A stretch of 28,798 bases of DNA from JAWXBG01 sp034439875 (GTDB taxonomy: Bacteria; Bacteroidota; Bacteroidia; Flavobacteriales_D; Sanyastnellaceae), in contig JAWXBG010000198.1 of assembly GCA_034439875.1 (NCBI GenBank), forward strand, positions 1 to 28,798. Direction: 5' to 3'. Below the pieces are notes generated by a model, which was not told where the DNA came from, ran no database searches, and saw nothing but the letters and a program-made list of their open reading frames with translations. The stretch's first letter is position 1. Every line of letters begins with the position of its first letter. Of the stretch, positions 8,587 through 16,699 are shown in pieces. The position numbers and the translations under genes are program-made.

Positions 8587-9705
8587 ATGAAATTCATAGT
8601 TACCAGCACAGCCTTACTAAAACAACTGCAGATACTTAGCGGTGTTTTGAACAACAATAACACACTTCCGATTCTGGATAATTTCCTCTTTGAGATAAAA
8701 GACAAAGAATTGGTGCTCTCGGCCAGTGATCTGGAAACGGCAATGACGACACGTATGGCCATCGAAGCCAAGGAAGAAGGTGTTGTAGCAGTGCCAGCTA
8801 GAATTGTGCTAGATATACTCAAGAATCTACCAGATCAGCCTCTAACCTTCACCATTGATGTGAAGACCTTTGGAATAGAAATCGCAAGTGACTTTGGAAA
8901 ATACAAATTGACTGGTCAGAATGGTGAAGATTTCCCGAAAGCGCCTGCTGTCGAGAAACCTAAAACCATTAAAATTGGCAGTTCCATTCTGGCTAAGGCC
9001 ATTGGAAAGACCATTTTTGCGGCCGGAAATGATGATATGAGACCGGTTATGAGCGGAGTCTTTTTCGAGATTTACGAAGGAAGCTTCAGACTCGTTGCTA
9101 CTGATGCGCACAAACTTGTGAGATATAGCCGCACCGATGTTGGTGGCGACATGGCTTCATTCATTGTGCCTAAAAAGCCACTCAACCTTTTGCGCAACGC
9201 CATTGGTTCTGCAGAAATTGAAATCCTAATTGAGCACACAGAAAACAATGCTCTCTTCACCTTCAACGACATCTCTCTTATGTGCAGATTAATTGAAGGA
9301 AAATATCCAAGCTATGAGGCTGTAATTCCAAAAGAGAATCCTAATAAACTCACTATTGATCGTTTGGATTTGTACAATTCGATTCGCCGTGTGAGCATTT
9401 TCGCAAATAAAACCACTCACCAGGTGCGCTTGAAGATGAATGGCTCGGAACTTAATGTTTCTGCTGAAGATCTTGACTTCGCCAACGAGGCACAAGAGCG
9501 TCTGACGTGCAGTTATGTAGGTGAGGATATGGAAATAGGATTCAATTCTCGCTTCATGCAGGACATGCTTTCTAATCTCAATTCGGAAAGCGTGAACCTG
9601 GAGATGAGCGCTCCTAATCGCGCAGGCATTTTGACCCCGGTAGAAAAGGCAGACGAGGCAGAAGATGTATTGATGTTGGTAATGCCGGTAATGCTGAACA
9701 GCTAA
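8587..9705 (+). CDS. dnaN: DNA polymerase III beta subunit (sliding clamp)
   Basis: Ring-shaped processivity clamp that tethers the replicative polymerase to DNA. The 372-residue protein has the usual length and the beta-clamp signature from its start (MKFIVTSTALLKQLQ, LPILDNFLFE, DLETAM), the central ATDAHKL near 175 and the C-terminal LVMPVML. The ATG at 8587 is chosen over the GTG one codon earlier because it gives the standard MKF N-terminus. As often in Bacteroidota, dnaA, recF and gyrB are not beside it, so its presence does not by itself mark the replication origin. A TATATTTG element lies just upstream. Its TAA overlaps the TAG of the convergent rhomboid-like gene by three bases. Confidence 0.97.
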   Translation: MKFIVTSTALLKQLQILSGVLNNNNTLPILDNFLFEIKDKELVLSASDLETAMTTRMAIEAKEEGVVAVPARIVLDILKNLPDQPLTFTIDVKTFGIEIASDFGKYKLTGQNGEDFPKAPAVEKPKTIKIGSSILAKAIGKTIFAAGNDDMRPVMSGVFFEIYEGSFRLVATDAHKLVRYSRTDVGGDMASFIVPKKPLNLLRNAIGSAEIEILIEHTENNALFTFNDISLMCRLIEGKYPSYEAVIPKENPNKLTIDRLDLYNSIRRVSIFANKTTHQVRLKMNGSELNVSAEDLDFANEAQERLTCSYVGEDMEIGFNSRFMQDMLSNLNSESVNLEMSAPNRAGILTPVEKADEAEDVLMLVMPVMLNS

Positions 9706-10397
9706 GTCGGCTTGCTTTCGTTGGAAGCTTTTTTCTCTTTGTATTCGTAGTGAATTTCTATGGACTTTTTTGATTTCACTTCTTCATAAGTGACTTCATC
9801 GGCGTTTTCTGAATTTTCTTCCTCTTCTGGCTCTAGTTCCCACTGGAATGGTATACGCTGAGGTCCTTTGTTTTTGTATGCAAAAGCTAGAATTATTCCC
9901 ACCAAAACTCCCGAAAGATGTCCTTCCCAGCTAATTGTTGGATCTATTGGAAAAATATACCAAATAAGCGATCCATAATACAGGGCCACCACTAAAGATA
10001 CACGCATCATTCGACTATCTTTTCGAAGAATGCCGCTGAAGAAGAGGAATGCAGCTTCACCAAAAATGAGCACACTGGCCCCAATGTGATTTTCCGGTCT
10101 GGCCCAAAACCACATAAACAAAGCCGGAACTACAAATAGCCATGCGAAAACTTTGACTGAAATAGACCTGTAGAAATAAAACAAAAAACTATTCAAGACC
10201 AAAAACCCAAGGGTATTGTGACCAATGTGCTTCCAATCTCCATGCAAGAAGTGAATGGTAGCGACACCTCGCAAACCTTCCAAGGTCCTAGGTCTCAATC
10301 CATACTGTTTCAGATTAGTTCCCAGAAATTGATCGAAAAGGAACAATGCCCAACAAATCATTAAAAAGAAAATAGATGCCATGAGGGCATCTTTCAT
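9702..10397 (-). CDS. rhomboid-like intramembrane serine protease family protein
   Basis: Polytopic membrane protein of 231 residues with about six hydrophobic segments and a charged Glu/Lys-rich cytoplasmic tail. Rhomboid landmarks are present: HIGHNTLG (the H-xxx-N of TM2), GASVLIFG at the place of the catalytic GxSG, and GHLSGVLVG with the catalytic His. The residue after the Ser is Val rather than Gly. Ser and His are both kept, so activity remains possible. The ATG at 10397 is preferred; the frame stays open upstream to a TTG at 10442, which would add 15 polar residues and overlap the promoter of the divergent gene. Its TAG (9702-9704) overlaps the dnaN TAA (9703-9705). Substrates unknown. 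Confidence 0.82.
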   Translation of the reverse strand: MKDALMASIFFLMICWALFLFDQFLGTNLKQYGLRPRTLEGLRGVATIHFLHGDWKHIGHNTLGFLVLNSFLFYFYRSISVKVFAWLFVVPALFMWFWARPENHIGASVLIFGEAAFLFFSGILRKDSRMMRVSLVVALYYGSLIWYIFPIDPTISWEGHLSGVLVGIILAFAYKNKGPQRIPFQWELEPEEEENSENADEVTYEEVKSKKSIEIHYEYKEKKASNESKPT

Positions 10398-10450
10398 TTT
10401 GTCTTTGTCGGTAATCGGATTGCTGAAATTCGTTAAAGCCAACTTTTTTT

Positions 10451-10458
10451 TAATTTTG
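10451..10458 (+). promoter_or_regulatory. putative -7 element (TAATTTTG) for the small exported protein
   Basis: An exact TAnnTTTG match 32 bases before the ATG at 10491. No well-spaced TTG is found upstream, so only the -7 part is supported. Confidence 0.45.
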
Positions 10459-10490
10459 ATTTACTATTTTCCCGCTCTATCTCTAAATCC

Positions 10491-10742
10491 ATGAAATCCA
10501 AATTGTTTGCTTTGATAGTATTAAGTGTCGTTGCTCTTGAGGTAGAAGCATCAAATAGCGTGACCTTGAATCCGGGTGACCCTAAAAAGGAAAAGGAGAA
10601 AAGTCCAACTTTCAAGCTATCATCGGGATATTTCAACTTATTCAATATTTGGAATACAGAACCCGCTAAAACTGACACAATTAGTCAAAAGATATTGCCT
10701 GTTTTGCCGAAGCAAGTTGTTAAATCAACAAGTGGTATATAA
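10491..10742 (+). CDS. small exported protein of unknown function
   Basis: 83 residues. The N-terminus is a clear signal peptide (MKSKLFALIVLSVVALEVEA) with predicted cleavage before SNSV, leaving a mature chain of about 63 residues, Lys-rich in its first third (DPKKEKEK) and without cysteines. No family is recognised. Support for it being real: an ATG start, a signal peptide, a TAATTTTG -7 element at a suitable distance, and a stop only 8 bp before the convergent M48 gene. It lies between two membrane-associated protease genes, but a functional link is only a guess. Confidence 0.62.
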   Translation: MKSKLFALIVLSVVALEVEASNSVTLNPGDPKKEKEKSPTFKLSSGYFNLFNIWNTEPAKTDTISQKILPVLPKQVVKSTSGI

Positions 10743-10750
10743 TATTCTTC

Positions 10751-11551
10751 TTACTCTTTGTAGTACTTCAATGCCTCTGGCATGTACTCCTTCAGCTCTC
10801 TAATTCGTGTGTCGTCGCTTGGGTGCGTAGATAGTAACTCCGGCGGAGCTTGACCTCCTTGCGAAGCCATCCTCTCCCAGAAAGTTGGCGCCACTCTTGG
10901 ATCATATCCGCCCATAGCCATGAAGATAAGTCCCATTTTATCGGCTTCCAATTCATGCTGTCTGCTAAAAGCCAATATTCCCAACTCACCACCAATGCCA
11001 TAAGATTGCAGAAATAGGCCTTGGGCCAATTGAGGTTTATCAGATAGCAAAACACTGAGGGCAATTCCACCGGCCTGAAACAGCAAACCTTGACTCATTC
11101 TTTCGTTACCATGACGAGCAATTGCGTGGGCTATTTCGTGTCCCATTACAACTGCAAGGCTCGCTTCATCGGCCGTTACAGGCAAAATACCGGTATATAC
11201 TACTACTTTTCCTCCAGGCATACACCAAGCGTTCACTGCTGGATCGTCCACCAAATTGAACTCCCATTGAAAACCTTCAATTCTCTTTATTTGTTTTTTT
11301 TCAGTTAGAAATTGCTCAACCGATGTTTTTATCTTCTCACCAATACGCTTCACCATCTGGGTGCGGCTATCGGAGGCTGCTACAACTTTCGATTCGGAAA
11401 GAAATTGATCATATGCTTGCAGACTCATACCTATCATTTCGCTCTCCGGCATAAGATTCATTTGTTTGCGACCAGTAATAGGCACTTTCGTGCACGACAC
11501 AATGTAGGCCAGTGAGAGGAGAACTCCCAGTACCTGTATGGCTTTTTTCAT
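10751..11551 (-). CDS. M48 family zinc metallopeptidase, lipoprotein
   Basis: Predicted periplasmic zinc protease, likely in envelope protein quality control as for the BepA/LoiP branch of M48. Of 266 residues, the signal ends in a lipobox (AYIVSC, lipid Cys near 20). The family motif CTKVPITGRKQMNLMPESEM follows. The zinc and catalytic site VMGHEIAHAIARHG is near 135, and the third zinc ligand lies in HELEADKMGLIFMAMGGYDP near 197. The C-terminal STHPSDDTRI is also typical. The length fits the single-domain form without TPRs. It starts 9 bp after the clpS stop on the same strand, so the two are probably co-transcribed. Confidence 0.93.
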   Translation of the reverse strand: MKKAIQVLGVLLSLAYIVSCTKVPITGRKQMNLMPESEMIGMSLQAYDQFLSESKVVAASDSRTQMVKRIGEKIKTSVEQFLTEKKQIKRIEGFQWEFNLVDDPAVNAWCMPGGKVVVYTGILPVTADEASLAVVMGHEIAHAIARHGNERMSQGLLFQAGGIALSVLLSDKPQLAQGLFLQSYGIGGELGILAFSRQHELEADKMGLIFMAMGGYDPRVAPTFWERMASQGGQAPPELLSTHPSDDTRIRELKEYMPEALKYYKE

Positions 11552-11560
11552 TTTTTTAGT

Positions 11561-11836
11561 TTATTGAATCTCTGCGGAAAGTCCTCGATCTAAGAGGGCT
11601 ACACACATAGGTTCTAGTTTTTCGTAAGTTCCGTTCTTCACAGAGCATTTGCCTTTAAAATGCACAATAATTGCGCACTGTTCGGCTTGGGTCCCTTCAT
11701 GTCCACAAACATCGATAAGTGATTCTATCACATGGTCGAAAGTATTCACATCGTCGTTGTACAAGGTCAACGATTTCTCGTCTACTTCTACAACTTCGGT
11801 AACTGTTTCGGTATGGTGGCTTGTATCAAGGGACAT
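11561..11836 (-). CDS. clpS: ATP-dependent Clp protease adaptor ClpS
   Basis: Cytoplasmic adaptor that hands N-degron substrates to the ClpA/ClpC-ClpP protease. 91 residues from the ATG at 11836. The binding-pocket residues are visible: YNDDVNTFDHVIESL (the Asn-Asp-Asp that binds the substrate amino group) and IIVHFKGK (the conserved His). The frame stays open upstream to 11893, but the first 19 residues have no family match, and the ATG chosen is preceded by GGAG at good spacing. First gene of a likely two-gene unit with the M48 protease. ClpA or ClpC is not in the window. Confidence 0.92.
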   Translation of the reverse strand: MSLDTSHHTETVTEVVEVDEKSLTLYNDDVNTFDHVIESLIDVCGHEGTQAEQCAIIVHFKGKCSVKNGTYEKLEPMCVALLDRGLSAEIQ

Positions 11837-12276
11837 TTTGCTCCAATTTCTTTTCAGACACCAAATATAGATTGTTCGACTTTGATTTGGCAATCGAATA
11901 CAGACAGTTTTTCACAGCGAACATTGAATCCAATAAAATTTGGTCGAAACGTGACGGCTGTTTTTTCAGGCTCCCATTTGTCTTGGATTCCCACTAACAG
12001 CAATGGATGGGTCTAGAATGCTCAATAAACACCGTTTAAAACGGTGATGTGCTCAAAAACGTACATCAAACAACCATTTAGGGTTATGAAAGGAGGTCAA
12101 TTGAAATTGATTTCGGTTATTTTTACAAAAGGTAATCAAATGATGTATCATTTCAAATCGAAATTTCATTGATTTTCAGTCGAGATATCGACTCCATTGA
12201 AAAACTAACGAAAGACTATGATCTGAATGATTGCATTGAAATTATCTGCATAGCAACCTTAACTACGCCTACTTAT
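11837..12276. other. 440-bp intergenic region between divergent clpS and response regulator genes
   Basis: Contains a near-palindrome at 12030-12046 (CACCGTTTAAAACGGTG, eight pairs around a central A), which could be a binding site or a small hairpin. A 28-codon frame at 12086-12172 with an internal AGGAGG is judged fortuitous. No clear TAnnTTTG promoter was found. Confidence 0.4.
12030..12046. promoter_or_regulatory. near-palindrome, possible operator
   Basis: CACCGTTTAAAACGGTG has dyad symmetry over 16 of 17 bases. It lies about 230 bp before the response regulator start. No T-run follows, so it is not a standard terminator; a DNA-binding site is a guess. Confidence 0.3.
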
Positions 12277-13005
12277 ATGAATAAAACTGCTCATGTCATG
12301 GTAGTGGAAGATGATCTCGTTGTAAGATCTACACTCGAAACCTTACTTACCGATATGGGGCACAAAATCGCCGGATTTGTAGACAATGCCGTAGATGCTA
12401 TGGTAGTTTTCAGTAGCAAACATCCCGATATTATTATTGCAGATATTAGTTTGAATGGGCCTTTGGATGGGATTGAACTCATCCGAAAAATAAATGAAAT
12501 TAGAAAAGTTCCGGTCTTATTTCTTACCGCCAACAACAATGAAGATGTCTTCAATAAAGCGAAAGATGTTCAACCTTTCGCATTTATCAGCAAGCCCATT
12601 GAGCGTAAAAATCTTGAACGATCTATTTCTCTGGCAATCGAAAGCACTTCTCTTCTTGCACCTCAGTTTAAAGAATTGAGTAGTGCAGATGAAGCTATTT
12701 ATACGCGCATAGGTCATCGGCTGAAAAAAATAAACATCCACGAAATTGAAAGTATCGAAGTGGATGGTAAATATTGTTCACTGCAAATTGGAGTAAAGTC
12801 TGTCACCTGTAAGATCACGTTAAAGGAACTGCTCGAGGTACTTCCTGCTCGCAACTTTGTACAGGTCTCTCGCAATCATGCTGTAAACCTCGATAAAATT
12901 GAAGATATGGACATGATGAACATGACCGTAAAACTCTCGAATAGCGAGGTCTCAATATCTAGGAGTTTTAAAGAACACTTTTTCAGTAGAATTCAGGTGA
13001 TCTAG
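12277..13005 (+). CDS. LytTR-family response regulator
   Basis: Two-component transcription regulator of 242 residues. The receiver domain fills residues 1-120: acidic pocket VVEDD at 9-13, phospho-acceptor Asp near 56 (IIIADISLNG), Thr in LFLTAN, and Lys near 104 (FISKPI). The LytTR DNA-binding domain fills about 145-242 (IESIEVDGKYCSL, FVQVSRNHAVNLDKI). The ATG at 12277 is chosen because VMVVEDD follows at once; the frame is open to a TTG at 12169, but those 36 residues do not fit the receiver fold. No sensor kinase is adjacent; a partner must lie elsewhere. Targets unknown; the beta-helix gene downstream is convergent, so not in the same operon. Confidence 0.92.
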   Translation: MNKTAHVMVVEDDLVVRSTLETLLTDMGHKIAGFVDNAVDAMVVFSSKHPDIIIADISLNGPLDGIELIRKINEIRKVPVLFLTANNNEDVFNKAKDVQPFAFISKPIERKNLERSISLAIESTSLLAPQFKELSSADEAIYTRIGHRLKKINIHEIESIEVDGKYCSLQIGVKSVTCKITLKELLEVLPARNFVQVSRNHAVNLDKIEDMDMMNMTVKLSNSEVSISRSFKEHFFSRIQVI

Positions 13006-13037
13006 TGGGTTAAAAACGCGAGGGAATCTTCCTTCGT

Positions 13038-15413
13038 CTATGGACAAATCGAACCATATGCAGCATTGAAGATCAACAGATCTGTAACCCCAACAGATCC
13101 ATTTCCATCTAGATCTGTCGCTCCGCAGTTTGATAAACAACCGTAGGTTGCATTGAAAACCAAAAGATCTGCAATTCCCACAACTTCATTGTTATCGAAA
13201 TCTCCGGTGCAAGTTAAAGATGAGACCACGGAGATGTTATAAGTGCCTGATTGCCCTATTCCACCGCTAATTCTTATGAAATAGCTTTCTGATGCCAACA
13301 AGTTTTCGACTAAAAGCGATTCGCCAAGCGAATTACCGTTGGCATTTGCACAACCTATTTCTGTGAGCGAAGAGCATTCGCCACTAAAAAATTCAATTTT
13401 TGGATTAAAACTGGCGGAAATCGGAACCACATTTTCGATTGAAATCTCATAGCTCGTTCCCAGTTGTGTATTAAAACTGTACCAGACAGATCTTCCAATT
13501 GCCGGTGAACAAGATCCTGCCACTTCGCCATTAATTGACGCACACTCATTGGTTTTATTTAAAGCTAACGCATCTACAATAATGGTTTTATATTGAAAGC
13601 AATGATCGTTTGGACGACTGCAAACACTGCTTTCCACACAACCCATATCAACATGAGTATTTTGAATTCGTGTTTGCTGAAGAACATCCTCATCGGTATT
13701 TACGAAAGCATTGTTTCCTCCATTTAGACCCATAGATCCGACTTGAAGTTTATAATCACCACCAAGCGCGTTAGCAAAAAGGGGATCCTCATAAAACACA
13801 TTTTCACCCGCATTGGTGGCCGACAGCACTGCCCCTTGCAAAATGCAATGATCAACTTCAAGCTGGCCGCTCAGTCCACCATCAATGGCCTTAGAGTTGA
13901 TATTAGTAGAATTACCCCAAATAACAGTATTCACAACCTGACCTTTTAGCGCATTGGCATTGGCACCTTTCACTATATTAAAGCTAGTTTGAGCAATACT
14001 CAATGCGTTTCCATAAAATGTGCATCCTCTCATATCAAGCTCAGCAGCAGGATCATTTTGAAAGGTAATTCCTTGAATACATTCATTATTCAAAAAGGCA
14101 CAATTTTCGACATATATATCCGAATTGTATGCCAAGGCCGCGCCCAAATTGACAGCCTCGTTGTTTTGAAAAACAGAATTGGTAAATGAAGCAGGAGAAT
14201 TTGTATTTATTGACCAAATAGTATTGCTCTGGCAATAATTGTCCCTTATCCAACAATTGCGGAGTTCAAAATTTTCCGCGTTTTCCAACAATATAGCAGA
14301 CCCATTGTCGTCATTGCCCGGTCCTACAATGGCATACCCATCTGCAACAACACATCCATCAATTTCAAAATCTTCGCTCGCGTCATTTACTTTTAGCACG
14401 TGATAAGTGTTGTCTGTATCTATTCCAAGGTTGCCTATGTTGCCAGATAAAATAGTTAGATTGGCTTGATAATTTCTTTCCGTTATTGTCGATTCAGTAC
14501 CAGCAAATCCACCGTACACAGGCACCCCGCCTTTGAGTTCAAATGAAATAGATCTATTCACTCCAGCAGTTGGTTTATATGTTCCATCGGCAATCCAAAT
14601 TTGTTGTCCTTTTACGCTAGCGGTTAGGGCATCTTGGAGTCCGGTAAAGGCATTTGCCCATGATGTTCCATTGTTCAAACCTGCAGATGAAGCATCAACA
14701 AAAAAGATAAGTGGAATTTGCACTTCAAAACAACCCATATCGATGACCTCGTCATATTTTCTAGGGTTGAATGCTAAATCAACATTGCTCGTTAAAAAAT
14801 CATTGTCACCTGCATTGCGGGCGGGCGATAAAACATCAACTGTGAAAGCATCACTTAATGGATCACTAAAATTGGGATTGGAATTTATAACGTCATAGTA
14901 TAATGCAACAGTGGCCGGATCAAAATCTTCCATAATCGAATTGAAAATATGGACGGTCGAATTAGATTGGAATATTGAAGCAGAGTGATCCCAAATGATA
15001 GAATTATAAAATTTGAAAGTTCGATTGCTAAATCCGGCAAACACGTGACCTTGCGGAGCCAGATTTCGTGTAATAGTGCAATTGAAAGTTTGTATGGTAG
15101 TGAGAGATGCTGTAGTACTGAATACGCTGCCCAAAGTGGCTTCATTGTCATAAAAAAGGCAATTTGTAAGAGTGAATGTTGAAACTGCCCCACCGCACAA
15201 TAATGCGGTTCCATCAAGACCTGTATTATCATGTACTCGACAATTTCGAACACTCGCACTTCCATTGCTCAATATGATAGCTGCGCCAAAACCAGATTCA
15301 TTGTAAGCCTTGCGAATATCGAATCCGTCGAGCACTACTCCTATTGCATTTGTAGCTTTAAATAGAATTTTGGAATTGTCGGTTTCACCAGCCGCGCCAA
15401 TTGCGCCGCTCAA
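13038..15413 (-). CDS. C-terminal fragment of the disrupted beta-helix protein
   Basis: The open frame downstream of the TAA, 791 residues if counted from a TTG at 15413. That TTG is inside the conserved motif ILSGAIG, so it is not a convincing start; the frame continues back to 15497. Holds the rest of module 2, module 3 (FFVDASSAGLNNGTSWANAF), the PPC-like stretch and the dockerin-like tail ending AAYGSICP. Translation of this piece alone would lack a signal peptide. Confidence 0.6.
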   Translation of the reverse strand: MSGAIGAAGETDNSKILFKATNAIGVVLDGFDIRKAYNESGFGAAIILSNGSASVRNCRVHDNTGLDGTALLCGGAVSTFTLTNCLFYDNEATLGSVFSTTASLTTIQTFNCTITRNLAPQGHVFAGFSNRTFKFYNSIIWDHSASIFQSNSTVHIFNSIMEDFDPATVALYYDVINSNPNFSDPLSDAFTVDVLSPARNAGDNDFLTSNVDLAFNPRKYDEVIDMGCFEVQIPLIFFVDASSAGLNNGTSWANAFTGLQDALTASVKGQQIWIADGTYKPTAGVNRSISFELKGGVPVYGGFAGTESTITERNYQANLTILSGNIGNLGIDTDNTYHVLKVNDASEDFEIDGCVVADGYAIVGPGNDDNGSAILLENAENFELRNCWIRDNYCQSNTIWSINTNSPASFTNSVFQNNEAVNLGAALAYNSDIYVENCAFLNNECIQGITFQNDPAAELDMRGCTFYGNALSIAQTSFNIVKGANANALKGQVVNTVIWGNSTNINSKAIDGGLSGQLEVDHCILQGAVLSATNAGENVFYEDPLFANALGGDYKLQVGSMGLNGGNNAFVNTDEDVLQQTRIQNTHVDMGCVESSVCSRPNDHCFQYKTIIVDALALNKTNECASINGEVAGSCSPAIGRSVWYSFNTQLGTSYEISIENVVPISASFNPKIEFFSGECSSLTEIGCANANGNSLGESLLVENLLASESYFIRISGGIGQSGTYNISVVSSLTCTGDFDNNEVVGIADLLVFNATYGCLSNCGATDLDGNGSVGVTDLLIFNAAYGSICP

Positions 15414-15497
15414 AATTGTAGAATTTGTCTCCCAATTGCGCTGTTCTCTTTCCGTTTCAAAACCTTCAAAACCACCATAGACTTGAACCGAAGTAGA

Positions 15498-16634
15498 TTA
15501 TAAAGTAAATGATAGATTTCTGTCGGCACCTGCGGTAGGTTTGTAAGTTCCTTCAGATACCCATATTTCTTTGCCGGGTATAGCGGCTATTAGCGCGGTG
15601 CTCAGGTCCGTATAAGCATTGGCCCAACTGCTCCCATTGTTGGCCCCGACGGCACTATGATCTACATAAATTAATGACAATGTTTGATCCTCATAACATC
15701 CCATGTCCACTGTACCGGAAACAATCCTGGTAGATTTTGCAATGTCATAAACTGAAAGAGAAGCCGATACAAGTCCTGCATTTCGCGCAGGCGACAGCAA
15801 TTGCAATGCAAAATTATTTGTCGCAGCATCTACAAATAATGGATCAACATCCATCACATTTAAACCAGAAAACCCTCCCTCAATGATGGAATGACTCGCC
15901 GCGCCGAGAGAATCATCAAATAATTCTGCTCCTTCATTGTCCCAAATTACACTGTTAAATATATGGGTCGTACTTCCTCCTGTGATTCCAACAATAGATT
16001 TGTCGAGCGAAGTGGCAGAATTCTGAACTATTGTGGTTTCTACTATGCTCATGCTCCCTCCACATAAATTTGAAATAATTTTACCAGAACTTGCGTCGGG
16101 ATCACGATTATCTCTGATAAGACAGTTGTCGATTGTAACTACGCTATTGCACGAAGAAATCGCCGCGGATTGAACGCATTCGTTATCATAGATCATGCAA
16201 TGACGCAATAATAATTCACCCTGATTAATTGAAACCGCCGCTCCGTTTTGTTCGACAAATTCGTAGTATGCACGCCTCACTGTGAAGCCATCAACTAGAA
16301 TCGGGGACCCGACATTATTGCCAATTTTTACAATAATATAGCTATTGTCAGCAGTTGTAGTCTGGTCTCCTATTGCACCGCTTAGAACCGTAACATTCAA
16401 ACTCCAGTTTCTATCATTCTGATTTATTTCAGTACCGTTGAATCCACCATACAGGTCAACCCCTGCAGGAATTAGAAATGAAATTGAGCGATCCGCAGTA
16501 GAAGTGGGTTTGTATACTCCTGCTGCCACCCATATATCATCACCTGCATTTGCAGTAGCTAAAGCGTCTTGAAGATATTCAAAAGCATTTGTCCAACTCG
16601 TTCCATTGTTTGCTCCATTTGCATCTACATCCAC
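15498..16634 (-). CDS. N-terminal fragment of the disrupted beta-helix protein
   Basis: Open frame of 378 residues from a GTG at 16634, ending at the premature TAA. It holds module 1 (VDANGANNGTSWTNAF, YKPTSTADRSISF, VDLYGGFNGTE) and the start of module 2 (VDHSAVGANNGSSWANAY). The GTG falls inside RVDVDANG, so it is not a natural start; the real ATG at 16699 is out of frame by one base. Confidence 0.6.
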   Translation of the reverse strand: MDVDANGANNGTSWTNAFEYLQDALATANAGDDIWVAAGVYKPTSTADRSISFLIPAGVDLYGGFNGTEINQNDRNWSLNVTVLSGAIGDQTTTADNSYIIVKIGNNVGSPILVDGFTVRRAYYEFVEQNGAAVSINQGELLLRHCMIYDNECVQSAAISSCNSVVTIDNCLIRDNRDPDASSGKIISNLCGGSMSIVETTIVQNSATSLDKSIVGITGGSTTHIFNSVIWDNEGAELFDDSLGAASHSIIEGGFSGLNVMDVDPLFVDAATNNFALQLLSPARNAGLVSASLSVYDIAKSTRIVSGTVDMGCYEDQTLSLIYVDHSAVGANNGSSWANAYTDLSTALIAAIPGKEIWVSEGTYKPTAGADRNLSFTL

Positions 16635-16675
16635 ACGAATTATGATAGCATTGGCCTGATAGGAAATAAGGACAG

Positions 16676-16683
16676 AAAAAAAA
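16676..16683. repeat. 8-A homopolymer at the frameshift point of the beta-helix gene
   Basis: Eight A on the plus strand (eight T on the coding strand), six codons into the signal peptide. Nine would restore the frame between the ATG at 16699 and the rest of the gene. Position early in a surface-protein gene is where slippage-driven phase variation is often seen in bacteria. Confidence 0.7.
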
Positions 16684-16699
16684 TGAATAAATTTTTCAT

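Larger units (their letters stand above)
13038..16699 (-). pseudogene. disrupted three-module beta-helix surface protein with PPC-like and dockerin-like tail
   Basis: Two lesions break one gene of about 1220 codons. First, the ATG at 16699 starts a signal peptide whose frame is lost at an 8-A tract (16676-16683). One more base would give MKNLFIFFSVLISYQANA, an ideal signal, running straight into the long frame. Second, an in-frame TAA at 15498-15500 interrupts a conserved repeat: the sister module has Lys there (FELK against FTL-stop), so AAA to TAA explains it. Three modules of about 330-410 residues each start with (V/I/F)xVD...NNG(T/S)SW.NA and contain YKPTxxxxRxxSF and VYGGFxGTE, then right-handed beta-helix-like repeats, then a PPC-like stretch and a dockerin-like pair (DFDNNEVVGIADLL, DLDGNGSVGVTDLL). 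No T9SS domain. An assembly error or phase variation are alternatives to true decay. Confidence 0.8.

Noticed and set aside
8379..8639. 86-codon frame upstream of and overlapping dnaN
   Set aside because: It overlaps the dnaN start, covers the likely dnaN promoter, and has no recognisable family.
12086..12172. 28-codon frame containing AGGAGG, upstream of the response regulator
   Set aside because: The Shine-Dalgarno-like bases lie inside the frame with no start at proper spacing after them, and Bacteroidota make little use of such sites; probably chance.
14533..14898. 121-codon open frame on the plus strand
   Set aside because: It lies opposite the well-supported beta-helix reading frame and has no recognisable domain or signal.
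15498..15500. Stop-codon recoding or programmed readthrough at the TAA
   Set aside because: TAA ends several other genes here (for example dnaN and both tandem paralogs), and a separate frameshift exists in the same gene, so mutation or error is simpler.
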